In this document: positions 1-7,643 of the stretch, in pieces
Layout: each line of letters opens with the position of its first letter
Numbering within the stretch: position 1 is the stretch's first letter
DNA from: an uncultured Clostridia bacterium
Lineage (GTDB): Bacteria; Bacillota; Clostridia; TANB77; CAG-508
Length of the DNA: 49,213 bases
NCBI GenBank assembly: GCA_934184665.1
Contig: CAKPSX010000010.1
Span: 1-49,213 of the forward strand
Reading direction: 5' to 3'
Notes under the pieces: generated by a model
The model's input: only the letters and a program-made list of their open reading frames with translations
Database searches by the model: none
Told to the model about the DNA's origin: nothing
Program-made: the position numbers and the translations under genes

Positions 1-462
1 GCTGGAGGATATACAATGTATAGACCAACAGAAGATAAATCATTTATGTCAAAAACAGAAATGGAAGAAAATATTGTTTCACTTCTTGGTGGTAGAGTCG
101 CAGAGGCAATAATATTAAATGATATATCAACAGGTGCAAGTAATGATATAGAAAGAGCATCACAAATAGCAAGAAATATGGTTACTAAATATGGTATGAG
201 CGAAAGAGTTGGTGCAATCACATTTGGCGGAGGCCAAGGAGAAGTATTTTTAGGTAGAGATTTTGCACAAACAAAAGACTACTCAGAAGAAACAGCAGGA
301 ATTATAGATGAAGAAGTAAAAAGAATAGTTGATATAGCTTATAGTAGAGCAAGAGATATATTAACAGAACATGTAGATAAACTTCATGCAGTAGCAGGAA
401 TTCTACTAGAAAAAGAAAAAATCGAAGGCGATGAATTCGAAAGAATTTTCCAAAACGGATAA
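1..462 (+). CDS. ftsH: ATP-dependent zinc metalloprotease FtsH, C-terminal part (5' end outside window)
   Basis: The frame is open from base 1, so this is the 3' end of a longer gene. The 153 residues match the end of the M41 peptidase domain: the LLGGRVAE helix and the STGASNDIERA stretch that follows the metal-binding region in FtsH. The AAA+ ATPase domain and HEXXH motif must lie upstream of the window. FtsH is a membrane-anchored hexamer that degrades misfolded membrane and regulatory proteins. The tail ends soon after the last helical segment, with no unusual extension. A strong hairpin terminator follows. The family call is secure; the upstream context cannot be seen. Confidence 0.95.
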   Translation, partial: AGGYTMYRPTEDKSFMSKTEMEENIVSLLGGRVAEAIILNDISTGASNDIERASQIARNMVTKYGMSERVGAITFGGGQGEVFLGRDFAQTKDYSEETAGIIDEEVKRIVDIAYSRARDILTEHVDKLHAVAGILLEKEKIEGDEFERIFQNG

Positions 463-471
463 AAACAAAAT

Positions 472-521
472 AAAAAGAAGTAGCAGAAATATGTATTAAA
501 CACAAAAAGCTACTTCTTTTT
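472..521 (+). terminator. Rho-independent terminator after ftsH
   Basis: AAAAAGAAGTAGC (472-484) pairs with GCTACTTCTTTTT (509-521) across a 24-base loop, and the right arm ends in a T run. It lies 10 bases after the ftsH stop codon. Confidence 0.85.
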
Positions 522-548
522 CCTATCAAAAAGAATCTATTTTAGATA

Positions 549-577
549 TTGAAAATAACAAAGTAATATAGTAAAAT
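549..577 (+). promoter_or_regulatory. Vegetative-type promoter upstream of the LiaF-like membrane protein gene
   Basis: TTGAAA (549-554), a 17-base spacer and TAAAAT (572-577) fit a sigma-A promoter, about 100 bases before the next gene. AT-rich sequence makes chance matches common, so confidence is moderate. Confidence 0.5.
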
Positions 578-680
578 AATTACATATAAATCAAAAGAAT
601 ATCCGAAAAAAAGAAGTAATAAAATTACTTAAAGATATACCAAAAGGATATTAATTGAAAATAAAGAAAGGGGAAAAATA

Positions 681-1073
681 ATGAAAAATTTTGGAAATGT
701 GCTATGGGGAATAGTATTAATCGTAGTAGGTTTAATTGTTGGAGGAAATGCACTTGGAATTATAGATGTAAGCGTATTTTTTGATGGCTGGTGGACATTA
801 TTTATTATTGTGCCTTGTTTTATAGGATTATTTAAAGAAAGAGAAAAAACATGGAATATTATAGGATTATTAATAGGAATAGTTTTATTATTATGTTGCC
901 AAAGTATATTAAACTTTGATATAATTTGGAAATTAGGATTTCCATTAATATTGATAATTATAGGAATATCATTTATTTTTAAAGATACATTTGATAGCAA
1001 AGTAAATGAGAAAGCAGAGAAGTTGAATGACAGTAAGAAGGAAGATAAAGTAGATTCTCAAAAACAAGATTAA
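681..1073 (+). CDS. Small membrane protein with LiaF/DUF5668-type transmembrane domain
   Basis: 130 residues. Four hydrophobic segments (about residues 6-26, 36-50, 58-74 and 82-100) are followed by a charged Lys/Asp-rich tail. The pattern WGIVLIVVGLIVGGNAL followed by a Trp-Trp turn (GWWTLF) resembles the transmembrane domain found in LiaF/LiaI-like and DUF5668 proteins. Relatives are small membrane proteins, some linked to the cell-envelope stress response (LiaFSR). No kinase or regulator gene lies beside it here, so a Lia role is inference only. The start is supported by an AAAGGGG ribosome-binding site 8 bases upstream. It appears to be a single-gene unit. Confidence 0.6.
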   Translation: MKNFGNVLWGIVLIVVGLIVGGNALGIIDVSVFFDGWWTLFIIVPCFIGLFKEREKTWNIIGLLIGIVLLLCCQSILNFDIIWKLGFPLILIIIGISFIFKDTFDSKVNEKAEKLNDSKKEDKVDSQKQD

Positions 1074-1148
1074 TAAAAAATAAAATGGTAATAGCTCAAA
1101 ACAGGCAATTTTATAAGAAATTATAAGGTTGTCTGTCAAATTTATCTA

Positions 1149-1177
1149 TTGACAAAAACGTGTAAATGTAGTAATTA
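1149..1177 (+). promoter_or_regulatory. Promoter upstream of the 617-residue surface protein gene
   Basis: A consensus TTGACA (1149-1154) is followed after 17 bases by TAATTA (1172-1177), with TATATAG overlapping just downstream. It would give an untranslated leader of about 100 bases before 1281, including the hairpin at 1212-1246. Confidence 0.55.
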
Positions 1178-1211
1178 TATAGTATGAAAAACAAAAGAGA
1201 GAGTTGAATAA

Positions 1212-1246
1212 GGTTGAGAAAAATCAGTGCAAGATTTTTTCCAACC
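1212..1246 (+). promoter_or_regulatory. Long hairpin in the 5' leader of the surface protein gene
   Basis: GGTTGAGAAAAATC (1212-1225) pairs with GATTTTTTCCAACC (1233-1246) around a 7-base loop: 14 positions with one mismatch and one G-U pair. It is not followed by a T run, so it does not look like a terminator. It ends about 35 bases before the start codon. It could stabilise the mRNA or control translation. I do not recognise a named riboswitch or leader family. Confidence 0.5.
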
Positions 1247-1280
1247 AAGTTTGTGCCTCAAGGAAGGAATGTGAAAAAAT

Positions 1281-3134
1281 ATGATGAAAATACAAGAGAT
1301 GGCGATAATATTTGTAATAATAATGTTGCCTATTTCAATTATTCTTTCTGCATATACGCAATTTCAAATACAGACATTAAATAATCAAATATTATATGAT
1401 ACAAAACTCACATCATCTACATTTGATGCAATTAAAGCATTTCAATTAAATACAGCAAATAGTACATTACAAGATATATCAGATTCGAAAATAAGAGATA
1501 TAGAAGCATCTGTAAAAACATTTAAAAATTCTATGGTTTCAACATTTAGATTAAATGGTTATACAGAAGATGATTTAAATAATTACATACCAGCATTAGT
1601 ATATACAATGTATGATGGATTTTATATATATTCGCCTTATGAAAATACAGTTGATAGTACGGGAACTGTGAAAACTACTTCAGGAGATACGATATATGGC
1701 TTAAAACCATATATTTCATACAGTTGTAGATATGTAAGAGGTACTACTGATGTAGTAATAACATATACTTTAGACAATTACATAACAATTCAAGGAATGG
1801 TTAATGGAACTTATACAAATAAAAGTGGATATTTAATTGATAACATAGATGTTGGAACAAGTGTAACATATAATACTGTTACAATAGATGACACGGAAAC
1901 CATGAAAGAATATGTGCCAGATGCAGGTGGAGATATAAAAGAATATCAATATGTGAAATATAATGGAACAAAATACTATTATGACCACGAAGATGCAAAT
2001 AATCAGATATTCTATTATGCAAATGGAACCTTTACACAATATGCAAAAAATTCTACTGAAAATATAGAATTTTTAAAAAGATATAATATAAAAAATGACT
2101 CTAATAAAGAATCTATTACGTATGAAGGATTTAATGGACAGCAAAGCAAAGAATATGTTTATGTTATATACGATGGTGTAAAATATTATTATGATGAAGA
2201 TGCATATAGTTTCTTTTATTATCAAAATGGTAGAAGATATCAAATAAAAGGGGACAAAACCTATAATGACATGAAAGAAGCAATAACCAATAATAGTTCT
2301 GCAAAAGATTATTATATAGAAGCACAGGAATTTACAAAGTATGTTGAAGATAATTTAGGTGAGTTAACATTTGAAAATGCACGTGAATATACAATAAACG
2401 AAAATGGAACAATAGAAGATGAAGGTCCAATTTGGCCAGAGAATAAAAGAAAAATATTTCCCAAATATACAGGAATAGCAACAGATATAAATATAGAAAA
2501 CAAATCATCTAATTTCAATCAACACAGATTAGAAGTTATAAGACATACAATAGAGAAAAACTTATCAATAGCAATAAAAAATTATAATACTTATTCATCA
2601 GTACAAGATATCGAATTCCAAATGCCTAAATTAAAAGAACAAGAATGGGATTTAGTAATGAACAATATATCATTAATAAGTTTTGTACAAGGGTTAGATA
2701 TAGGTGGCAAAATTTATAATGGATATGCTATAGTAAATAACACAGAGAGTAAAGAAGTAGTACAAGAAGGTAGAATATTTATTTTAGGAGCAGATGGTTA
2801 TTATCATAAAATTGGTGATAGATATTTAGAAGAGAATGCTGATAATGTAGTTACAAGTAAACCTGCAGGTAGACTTAATTTAGATTTCAAAAGACAGAAT
2901 ATGACAATAGAAGGAACAAATCAAACAATTTATTATTATCCAGTAAAATATGATTTAAATAATTCATATAAAGGCTCATATGATAGTATTGTTACTCAAA
3001 ATAATGTGGAAGATGTTAATGATATATATAAATATGTAAGTGACAAAAATTATAATCTAAAAAAAGCATTTTATATGGCAATAGCAAGAGAAAGAGAAGC
3101 TACATATAAATCAGCAACTACAAGTGTAAAATAA
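1281..3134 (+). CDS. Membrane-anchored extracellular protein of unknown function, pilin-like N terminus
   Basis: 617 residues. The N terminus has a very short cytoplasmic head (MMKIQEM) and a hydrophobic helix at about 8-27, then a long, Tyr- and Asn-rich, probably extracellular domain. The layout (short head with a Glu, one helix, large outer domain) resembles TadE-type pseudopilins, but no prepilin peptidase site is clear. Two related segments appear at about residues 213-260 and 287-325, each built on a Y-x-Y-x-x-Y-x-G-x-KYYYD pattern followed by FYY and a G/R-rich turn, so the domain contains an internal duplication. No sortase signal is seen. It stands alone between two intergenic regions and has its own promoter and structured leader. 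I cannot assign a function. Confidence 0.6.
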   Translation: MMKIQEMAIIFVIIMLPISIILSAYTQFQIQTLNNQILYDTKLTSSTFDAIKAFQLNTANSTLQDISDSKIRDIEASVKTFKNSMVSTFRLNGYTEDDLNNYIPALVYTMYDGFYIYSPYENTVDSTGTVKTTSGDTIYGLKPYISYSCRYVRGTTDVVITYTLDNYITIQGMVNGTYTNKSGYLIDNIDVGTSVTYNTVTIDDTETMKEYVPDAGGDIKEYQYVKYNGTKYYYDHEDANNQIFYYANGTFTQYAKNSTENIEFLKRYNIKNDSNKESITYEGFNGQQSKEYVYVIYDGVKYYYDEDAYSFFYYQNGRRYQIKGDKTYNDMKEAITNNSSAKDYYIEAQEFTKYVEDNLGELTFENAREYTINENGTIEDEGPIWPENKRKIFPKYTGIATDINIENKSSNFNQHRLEVIRHTIEKNLSIAIKNYNTYSSVQDIEFQMPKLKEQEWDLVMNNISLISFVQGLDIGGKIYNGYAIVNNTESKEVVQEGRIFILGADGYYHKIGDRYLEENADNVVTSKPAGRLNLDFKRQNMTIEGTNQTIYYYPVKYDLNNSYKGSYDSIVTQNNVEDVNDIYKYVSDKNYNLKKAFYMAIAREREATYKSATTSVK

Positions 3135-3173
3135 ATAATAAAAATAGTAATAATGAAAGGGATGTATTAAAAA

Positions 3174-3695
3174 ATGAACTATGCAGATATAAAAACAGTA
3201 GATATAGCAAATGGAAGAGGTGTCAGAGTATCTTTATTTGTTAGTGGATGTAATCACCATTGCAAAGGATGTTTTAATCCACAGGCATGGGATTTTGAAT
3301 ATGGAAAAGAATTTTCAAAAGAAGCTGAAAATAAGATTATAGAAGAATTAGAACATCCATATGTTGCAGGATTATCTATTCTAGGTGGTGAACCACTAGA
3401 ATATAATAATCAAAAGGGGATATTACCATTAGTAAAAAAAGTAAAAGAAAGATTTCCTGATAAAGATATATGGTGTTACACTGGATATACGTTTGATGAA
3501 GATGTAACACAAAATATGTTTAACAATTGGGATGAAACAAAAGAATTAATGTCTTATATTGATGTTATAGTTGATGGTAAATTCCAAGAAGATAAAAAAG
3601 ACTTGAATTTAAAATTTAGAGGGTCAAGTAATCAAAGAATAATAGATGTACAAAAATCATTAAAAGCACACAAAGTAATTCCATATGAAATATAG
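3174..3695 (+). CDS. nrdG: Anaerobic ribonucleoside-triphosphate reductase activating protein
   Basis: 173 residues, the usual length for NrdG. The radical SAM motif CX3CX2C is present as CNHHCKGC (Cys26, Cys30, Cys33), followed by FNPQAWDF, typical of this family. The LSILGGEPL segment is the SAM-binding GGE motif. NrdG uses a 4Fe-4S cluster and S-adenosylmethionine to place the glycyl radical on the class III reductase NrdD, which makes dNTPs without oxygen. The nrdD gene is not within this window, so the pair is split or lies elsewhere. The gene follows the surface protein by 39 bases, with a modest ribosome-binding site, and may be co-transcribed with it. Confidence 0.92.
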   Translation: MNYADIKTVDIANGRGVRVSLFVSGCNHHCKGCFNPQAWDFEYGKEFSKEAENKIIEELEHPYVAGLSILGGEPLEYNNQKGILPLVKKVKERFPDKDIWCYTGYTFDEDVTQNMFNNWDETKELMSYIDVIVDGKFQEDKKDLNLKFRGSSNQRIIDVQKSLKAHKVIPYEI

Positions 3696-3703
3696 CAAAA
3701 TGC

Positions 3704-3733
3704 TTGACAACACATATGCAAATAATGTATAAT
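3704..3733 (+). promoter_or_regulatory. rpsU promoter
   Basis: TTGACA (3704-3709), an 18-base spacer and TATAAT (3728-3733) match both consensus hexamers. The promoter starts 8 bases after the nrdG stop and gives a leader of about 65 bases before rpsU. Confidence 0.8.
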
Positions 3734-3807
3734 ATGTAGCGTATATAAGGATGATAAAACGAAATCCCGCATACAGTGTTCTAAACGCCGGAAGGAGGGG
3801 AATATTA

Positions 3808-3978
3808 ATGTCAGAGATAAAAGTTAATAATGGTAATATAGAAGATGCACTAAAAAGGTTTAAAAGACAATGTGCAAGAAATGGGGTTCTTCAAGAAGTT
3901 CGCAAAAGAGAACATTATGAAAAACCAAGTGTAAAAAGAAAAAAGAAATCAGAGGCAGCTAGAAAAAGAAAATTTTAA
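3808..3978 (+). CDS. rpsU: 30S ribosomal protein S21
   Basis: 56 residues, normal for Firmicute S21. It begins MSEIKVNNGNIEDALKRF and ends in a Lys/Arg-rich tail (KRKKKSEAARKRKF). S21 binds the small-subunit head/platform region near the 3' end of 16S rRNA and aids initiation. A longer in-frame start at 3751 exists, but the ATG at 3808 has a strong GGAGGGG site 8 bases upstream and matches the conserved S21 N terminus, so I use it. The gene is flanked by a consensus promoter and a hairpin terminator and is a one-gene transcription unit. Confidence 0.95.
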   Translation: MSEIKVNNGNIEDALKRFKRQCARNGVLQEVRKREHYEKPSVKRKKKSEAARKRKF

Positions 3979-3984
3979 TTAAAT

Positions 3985-4024
3985 AAAAGCTTTATGTAGT
4001 AATTTTGCTATATAAAGCTTTTTT
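3985..4024 (+). terminator. rpsU terminator
   Basis: AAAAGCTTTATGTAG (3985-3999) pairs with CTATATAAAGCTTTT (about 4008-4022), followed by more T residues. It lies 6 bases after the rpsU stop. Confidence 0.85.
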
Positions 4025-4074
4025 GCGTATAATAATAAATTTATTGCACTACTTAAAAAAGAATAAAAATATAC

Positions 4075-4104
4075 TTGAATAATAAATACAAAATATATTA
4101 TACT
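4075..4104 (+). promoter_or_regulatory. Promoter of the yfmF-yfmH operon
   Basis: TTGAAT (4075-4080), an 18-base spacer and TATACT (4099-4104), about 24 bases before the yfmF start codon. Confidence 0.55.
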
Positions 4105-4127
4105 ATATGAGAAAGGAATGATGCAAA

Positions 4128-5420
4128 GTGAAGTATAAGGAAAAAGAAATAAAAAAAGGAATGAAAGTACATTTAATTCAAACACAAAAATTTAAAACAA
4201 ACTTAATAGCCGTATTTTTAACAGTACCTATAAATAGGAAGACTGTAACAAAAAACTCATTACTTTCTGCGGTATTAAGAAGAGGTAGTAAAAATATGCC
4301 AACATCAACACAAATAAGCCAAGAATTGGAAGAAATGTATGGTGCAAGTTTTGATAATGGAATAGATAAAACAGGAGACAATCAAATATTAAAATTTTAT
4401 ATAGAATCAATAAATGATAATTATCTTCCGCAAAATGATGAAAATATGTTGAAAATTAGTATAGATAAATTGCTAGAAATAGTATTTAATCCATTAACAG
4501 AAAATGGTATATTTAAAGAAGAATATGTCAATCAGGAAAAAGAAAATATAAAAAGAATAATCGAAGGAAAATCAGATAATAAAGCCAGATATGCTTTTGA
4601 TAGATGTATAGAAGAAATGTATAAAGACGAGCCATATGGACTATATAAATATGGATATATTGAAGATTTAGATAATATAGATGCAAAAACATTATATGAA
4701 CATTATGAAAAAGTAAAAGCTGAAAGCAAAATAGATATATTTATTTCTGGTAATGTAGAAGATTCAGATTCGAAACTAGTAGAAGAAAACGAAAATATCA
4801 AAAAAATGAATGAAAGAACTCCAAACTATGATATAAGTAATTTAGAAGAAAAAGAAGCGAAACAAGAAAGAACAGTAAAAGAAGAGATGGATGTTACACA
4901 AGGTAAAATTGTAATTGGAATGGATTTACATTTAAAAAATGAAGATCAAAAATATGATGTTTTAGTTTACAATGCAATATTAGGTGGTTCAGCTAATTCA
5001 AAAATGTTCCAAGAAGTAAGAGAAAAGGCAAGCCTAGCATATACTGCTGGTTCAAGCTATATTAGATATAAGAGTAATATATTTATAAAATGTGGAATTG
5101 AAATTAAAAATTATGATAAAGCAATTGAAATTATAAGAAAACAATTACAAGACATGGAAAATGGAGTATTCTCAGATGAAGATATAGAAAATGCGAAAAA
5201 AGGAATAATATCATCAATAAAAAGTATTGATGATGAACAAGATACTGAAATAACATATTTTTTCGGTCAAGAGTTAACAAATAACAAAATCTCATTAGAA
5301 GATTATATTCAGAAAATACAAAATGTAACAAAAGAAAATATTATTGAGATTGCAAAATCAATCACAATTAACACAATATATTTCTTGAGAAATTTTGAAA
5401 CAACAAAGGAGGCACAATAA
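4128..5420 (+). CDS. yfmF: M16 family peptidase-like protein YfmF (non-catalytic partner)
   Basis: 430 residues with the two-lobed M16 (insulinase/processing peptidase) fold pattern. The zinc-binding HXXEH motif is absent from the expected N-terminal position, where the sequence reads SLLSAVLRRGSKNMPTS. The SLAYTAGSSY segment in the second lobe is typical of M16 partner subunits. In B. subtilis, YfmF and YfmH are neighbours linked to processing or modification of elongation factor P. Here yfmF overlaps yfmH by one base (TAATG), so the two are translationally coupled and probably form a heterodimer with YfmH as the active half. The GTG start at 4128 is chosen because AAAGGA lies about 10 bases upstream and the nearby ATGs are out of frame. 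Confidence 0.88.
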   Translation: MKYKEKEIKKGMKVHLIQTQKFKTNLIAVFLTVPINRKTVTKNSLLSAVLRRGSKNMPTSTQISQELEEMYGASFDNGIDKTGDNQILKFYIESINDNYLPQNDENMLKISIDKLLEIVFNPLTENGIFKEEYVNQEKENIKRIIEGKSDNKARYAFDRCIEEMYKDEPYGLYKYGYIEDLDNIDAKTLYEHYEKVKAESKIDIFISGNVEDSDSKLVEENENIKKMNERTPNYDISNLEEKEAKQERTVKEEMDVTQGKIVIGMDLHLKNEDQKYDVLVYNAILGGSANSKMFQEVREKASLAYTAGSSYIRYKSNIFIKCGIEIKNYDKAIEIIRKQLQDMENGVFSDEDIENAKKGIISSIKSIDDEQDTEITYFFGQELTNNKISLEDYIQKIQNVTKENIIEIAKSITINTIYFLRNFETTKEAQ

Positions 5421-6691
5421 TGCAAGTAATAGAGAATTTAAAAGTAAAAGAAAAGGTCTATACAGAAAAACTTGAAAATGGTTTAACAGTAATGATAATT
5501 CCTAAAAAAGGATTTCAGAAAAAATATGTGATATGGGGAACTAATTATGGTTCAAATGACAGTAAATTTGTTGTACCAGGAGAAGATAAAGAAACAGAGG
5601 TACCAAAAGGTGTTGCACATTTCTTAGAACATAAGATGTTTGAACAAGAAAGTGGAGTAAATAGTTTAGATACATTAACAGCACTTGGAGTTGATGCAAA
5701 TGCATATACAACAAATGATCATACAGCATATTTATTTGAATGCACAGAAAATTTTTATCCTGCATTAAATGAATTAATGGACTATGTTCAACATCCATAT
5801 TTTACAGATGAAAATGTCGAAAAAGAAAAAGGCATAATTGGTCAAGAGATAATGATGTATGATGATTATCCTGAATGGAGAGTATATCTAAATGCATTAG
5901 AGGCAATGTATCATGAACACCCTGTAAAACTTGATATAACTGGAACAATAGAAACAATAAGTCATATAGATAAGGAGATTTTGTATAAATGTTATAATAC
6001 ATTTTATAATCCATCAAATATGGCTATGGTAATATGTGGAGATTTTGAACCACAAGAATTACTTGAAGAAATTAAGAAAAGATTAGTAAATAAAGATGCT
6101 TCTGGAGAGATAAAGAGAATTTATCCAGAAGAGCCAGAAACAATTGTTAAAGAAAAAATTGAACAACAAATGGATGTTAGCCAACCATTATATGTTATAG
6201 GAATAAAAGATAAATTAGCAGATATAAAAGAAAGAGTAAAAAAACATATTGCAATAGAAATATTATTAAATATGATAATTGGTAAAAGCTCAAAATTGTA
6301 TAAAGAATTATATGATGAAGGCATTGCATATGTTACTCCTAGTTTGGATTACGAATATTCAAGAGGATATGCTCATATCTTGATTACAGGTCAATCTACA
6401 CAACCAGAAGAAGTGTATAAAAGATTTAAACAAACTGTTTCAAATATGAAAAATTCAGAATTAGATGAGAAAGAGTTTAATAGAATTAAAAAAAGAATTT
6501 ATGGAACATATGTAAAAGAATATAATGATACAGCTGATATCTCTAGAATGTTTCTTGCAGACTTTTTTAAAGGAATAAATAGTTTTGATTATTTAGAGGA
6601 AATTGCTACAATTAATAAAGCATATGTTCAACAAGTGTTAAAAGATGTGTTTGATGAACAAAAAATGATAATTTCTGTAATAAAAAAATAA
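5420..6691 (+). CDS. yfmH: M16 family zinc metallopeptidase YfmH
   Basis: 423 residues. The inverted zinc motif HXXEH is present as HFLEH in the segment GVAHFLEHKMFE (about residues 69-80), with the downstream Glu region (NELMDYVQHPYFTDENVEKEKG) that supplies the third metal ligand in M16 enzymes. This is the catalytic partner of the motif-less YfmF directly upstream, with which it overlaps by one base. It probably acts in the cytoplasm on a short peptide or on elongation factor P, as proposed for the B. subtilis pair. The second lobe has the usual Gly-rich SSKLYKELYDEGIAY segment. No clear terminator follows, only a 236-base gap before the spo0E-like gene. Confidence 0.9.
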   Translation: MQVIENLKVKEKVYTEKLENGLTVMIIPKKGFQKKYVIWGTNYGSNDSKFVVPGEDKETEVPKGVAHFLEHKMFEQESGVNSLDTLTALGVDANAYTTNDHTAYLFECTENFYPALNELMDYVQHPYFTDENVEKEKGIIGQEIMMYDDYPEWRVYLNALEAMYHEHPVKLDITGTIETISHIDKEILYKCYNTFYNPSNMAMVICGDFEPQELLEEIKKRLVNKDASGEIKRIYPEEPETIVKEKIEQQMDVSQPLYVIGIKDKLADIKERVKKHIAIEILLNMIIGKSSKLYKELYDEGIAYVTPSLDYEYSRGYAHILITGQSTQPEEVYKRFKQTVSNMKNSELDEKEFNRIKKRIYGTYVKEYNDTADISRMFLADFFKGINSFDYLEEIATINKAYVQQVLKDVFDEQKMIISVIKK

Positions 6692-6780
6692 AACTTGTAA
6701 TAAAATATGATTAATGTAACAAAAAATACACAAAAACGTAATATTGCAATTGATGAAAAAAGTAGAATTAATTATATTTA

Positions 6781-6809
6781 TGTCGAATTATGTGAAACAT
6801 TGCTATAAT
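6781..6809 (+). promoter_or_regulatory. Spo0A-box-like site and promoter of the spo0E-like gene
   Basis: TGTCGAA (6781-6787) matches the Spo0A box consensus TGNCGAA exactly. It sits where a -35 element would be, 17 bases upstream of a perfect TATAAT (6804-6809). This is the usual layout of promoters controlled directly by phosphorylated Spo0A. The downstream gene is spo0E-like, so the site would link the phosphatase to the regulator it controls. Confidence 0.6.
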
Positions 6810-6927
6810 ATGCAGAAAAATGACGTTGAAAAAATGAAAAAAAGGAGATATTATATTGACGGTAATGTAAAAATATGTTAATTTATAGATGTACAGACAA
6901 AACATTGTAAAAAAGGAGAGATACTGT

Positions 6928-7068
6928 ATGTTAAATGAAGAAATATGTAATTTAAGAAATAGATTAAATGAGAGCATTGTTTCAGGGGAAGATTATAATA
7001 TAGTTTATCAATTGAGCATAGAGCTTGATGAACTAATTGCAGAATATTATAGAATGTTAAAAAAATAA
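6928..7068 (+). CDS. Spo0E-like sporulation regulatory aspartyl phosphatase
   Basis: 46 residues, within the small size range of Spo0E-family proteins. It consists of two helices ending in the signature SIELDELIAEYY (motif S-x-x-L-D-x-L-I). Spo0E proteins remove phosphate from Spo0A and delay entry into sporulation. The ATG at 6928 has AAGGAG 8 bases upstream. An in-frame ATG at 6889 lacks a clear site. The gene is preceded by a Spo0A-box-like promoter and closed by a strong hairpin terminator, so it is a single-gene unit. Confidence 0.85.
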   Translation: MLNEEICNLRNRLNESIVSGEDYNIVYQLSIELDELIAEYYRMLKK

Positions 7069-7092
7069 GTTTCACAACATTCTAAATATAGC

Positions 7093-7122
7093 AAGCCGAG
7101 GAATATTGAAATTCCTCGGCTT
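7093..7122 (+). terminator. Terminator of the spo0E-like gene
   Basis: AAGCCGAGGAAT (7093-7104) pairs perfectly with ATTCCTCGGCTT (7111-7122) across a 6-base loop. The stem is unusually GC-rich for this region. The T run after it is short. Confidence 0.8.
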
Positions 7123-7135
7123 ATTATAATTTTAG

Positions 7136-7164
7136 TTGAAATTTTTAATAAAAAGTAGTATACT
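7136..7164 (+). promoter_or_regulatory. Promoter of the 22-residue peptide gene
   Basis: TTGAAA (7136-7141), a 17-base spacer and TATACT (7159-7164), giving a leader of about 45 bases. Confidence 0.55.
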
Positions 7165-7171
7165 GGTAAAG

Positions 7172-7196
7172 CCTTTCGGTAAATAAGCTAGAAAGG
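7172..7196 (+). promoter_or_regulatory. Hairpin that can cover the ribosome-binding site of the peptide gene
   Basis: CCTTTC (7172-7177) pairs with GAAAGG (7191-7196). The right arm is the first part of the Shine-Dalgarno sequence AAAGGAGGT. Sequestered ribosome-binding sites are common in type I toxin mRNAs. Confidence 0.5.
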
Positions 7197-7213
7197 AGGT
7201 GCTGTATAAACAA

Positions 7214-7282
7214 ATGAAAAAATACATTAAATTACTTGCATTAATTACCATTCTTTTGATTATAAAAGAACTAGATGATTAA
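7214..7282 (+). CDS. 22-residue hydrophobic peptide, type I toxin-like candidate
   Basis: The peptide starts MKKYIKLLALITILLI and ends IKELDD: a charged N terminus, one hydrophobic helix and a polar tail. This is the form of small membrane toxins of type I systems and holin-like toxin peptides. It has its own promoter, a strong GGAGGTG site 11 bases before the ATG, and a perfect terminator 3 bases after the stop, so it is a dedicated transcription unit rather than noise. The ribosome-binding site can be masked by an upstream hairpin. I cannot show an antisense RNA from sequence alone. It could also be a small membrane peptide without toxic activity. Confidence 0.5.
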   Translation: MKKYIKLLALITILLIIKELDD

Positions 7283-7284
7283 GA

Positions 7285-7317
7285 AAAAAGACTAGGACTT
7301 GCATTCCTAGTCTTTTT
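7285..7317. terminator. Bidirectional terminator between the peptide gene and the tRNA pair
   Basis: AAAAAGACTAGGA (7285-7297) pairs perfectly with TCCTAGTCTTTTT (7305-7317), with T runs on both strands. It ends the peptide transcript on the plus strand and the tRNA transcript on the minus strand. Confidence 0.85.
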
Positions 7318-7414
7318 TTGTGCTACATTCAAATGATTTACATTAAATTACTTTGCTTATAAGCTAGATATAGTATACTACATAATGTAGTATATGTCAA
7401 ATGAAATTTTTTAT

Positions 7415-7488
7415 TGGAGGCGACACCCGGATTTGAACCGGGGATCAGAGTTTTGCAGACTCGTGCCTTACCACTTGGCTATATCGCC
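7415..7488 (-). tRNA. tRNA-Cys (anticodon GCA)
   Basis: On the minus strand the sequence starts GGCGATA and ends TGTCGCC, then T and an encoded CCA. The seven acceptor pairs form with one G-U. The anticodon loop reads CTGCAAA, giving GCA (Cys). The T arm contains GGTTCAAATCC. Length is 74 bases including CCA. It lies 21 bases downstream of tRNA-Gly in the same transcript. Confidence 0.95.
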
Positions 7489-7509
7489 GAAAATAAATAA
7501 AATTGATAT

Positions 7510-7583
7510 TGGAGCAGGTAACGGGAATCGGACCCGTAACTTAACCTTGGCAAGGTTATGTTTTACCACTAAACTATACCTGC
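7510..7583 (-). tRNA. tRNA-Gly (anticodon GCC)
   Basis: On the minus strand the sequence starts GCAGGTA and ends TACCTGC, then T and an encoded CCA, giving seven perfect acceptor pairs. The anticodon stem and loop AACCTTGCCAAGGTT give GCC (Gly). The T arm contains GGTCCGATTCC. It is the first gene of a two-tRNA transcript with tRNA-Cys. Confidence 0.95.
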
Positions 7584-7643
7584 AAAATCTATATCAATTA
7601 GCTCTATTATAATAACAAAATATTAATGAATTGTCAAGAGGGC

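Noticed and set aside
7415..7583. tRNA genes as the integration site of the element
   Set aside because: They are 9.6 kb away, intact, and no partial tRNA copy is seen at the element ends.
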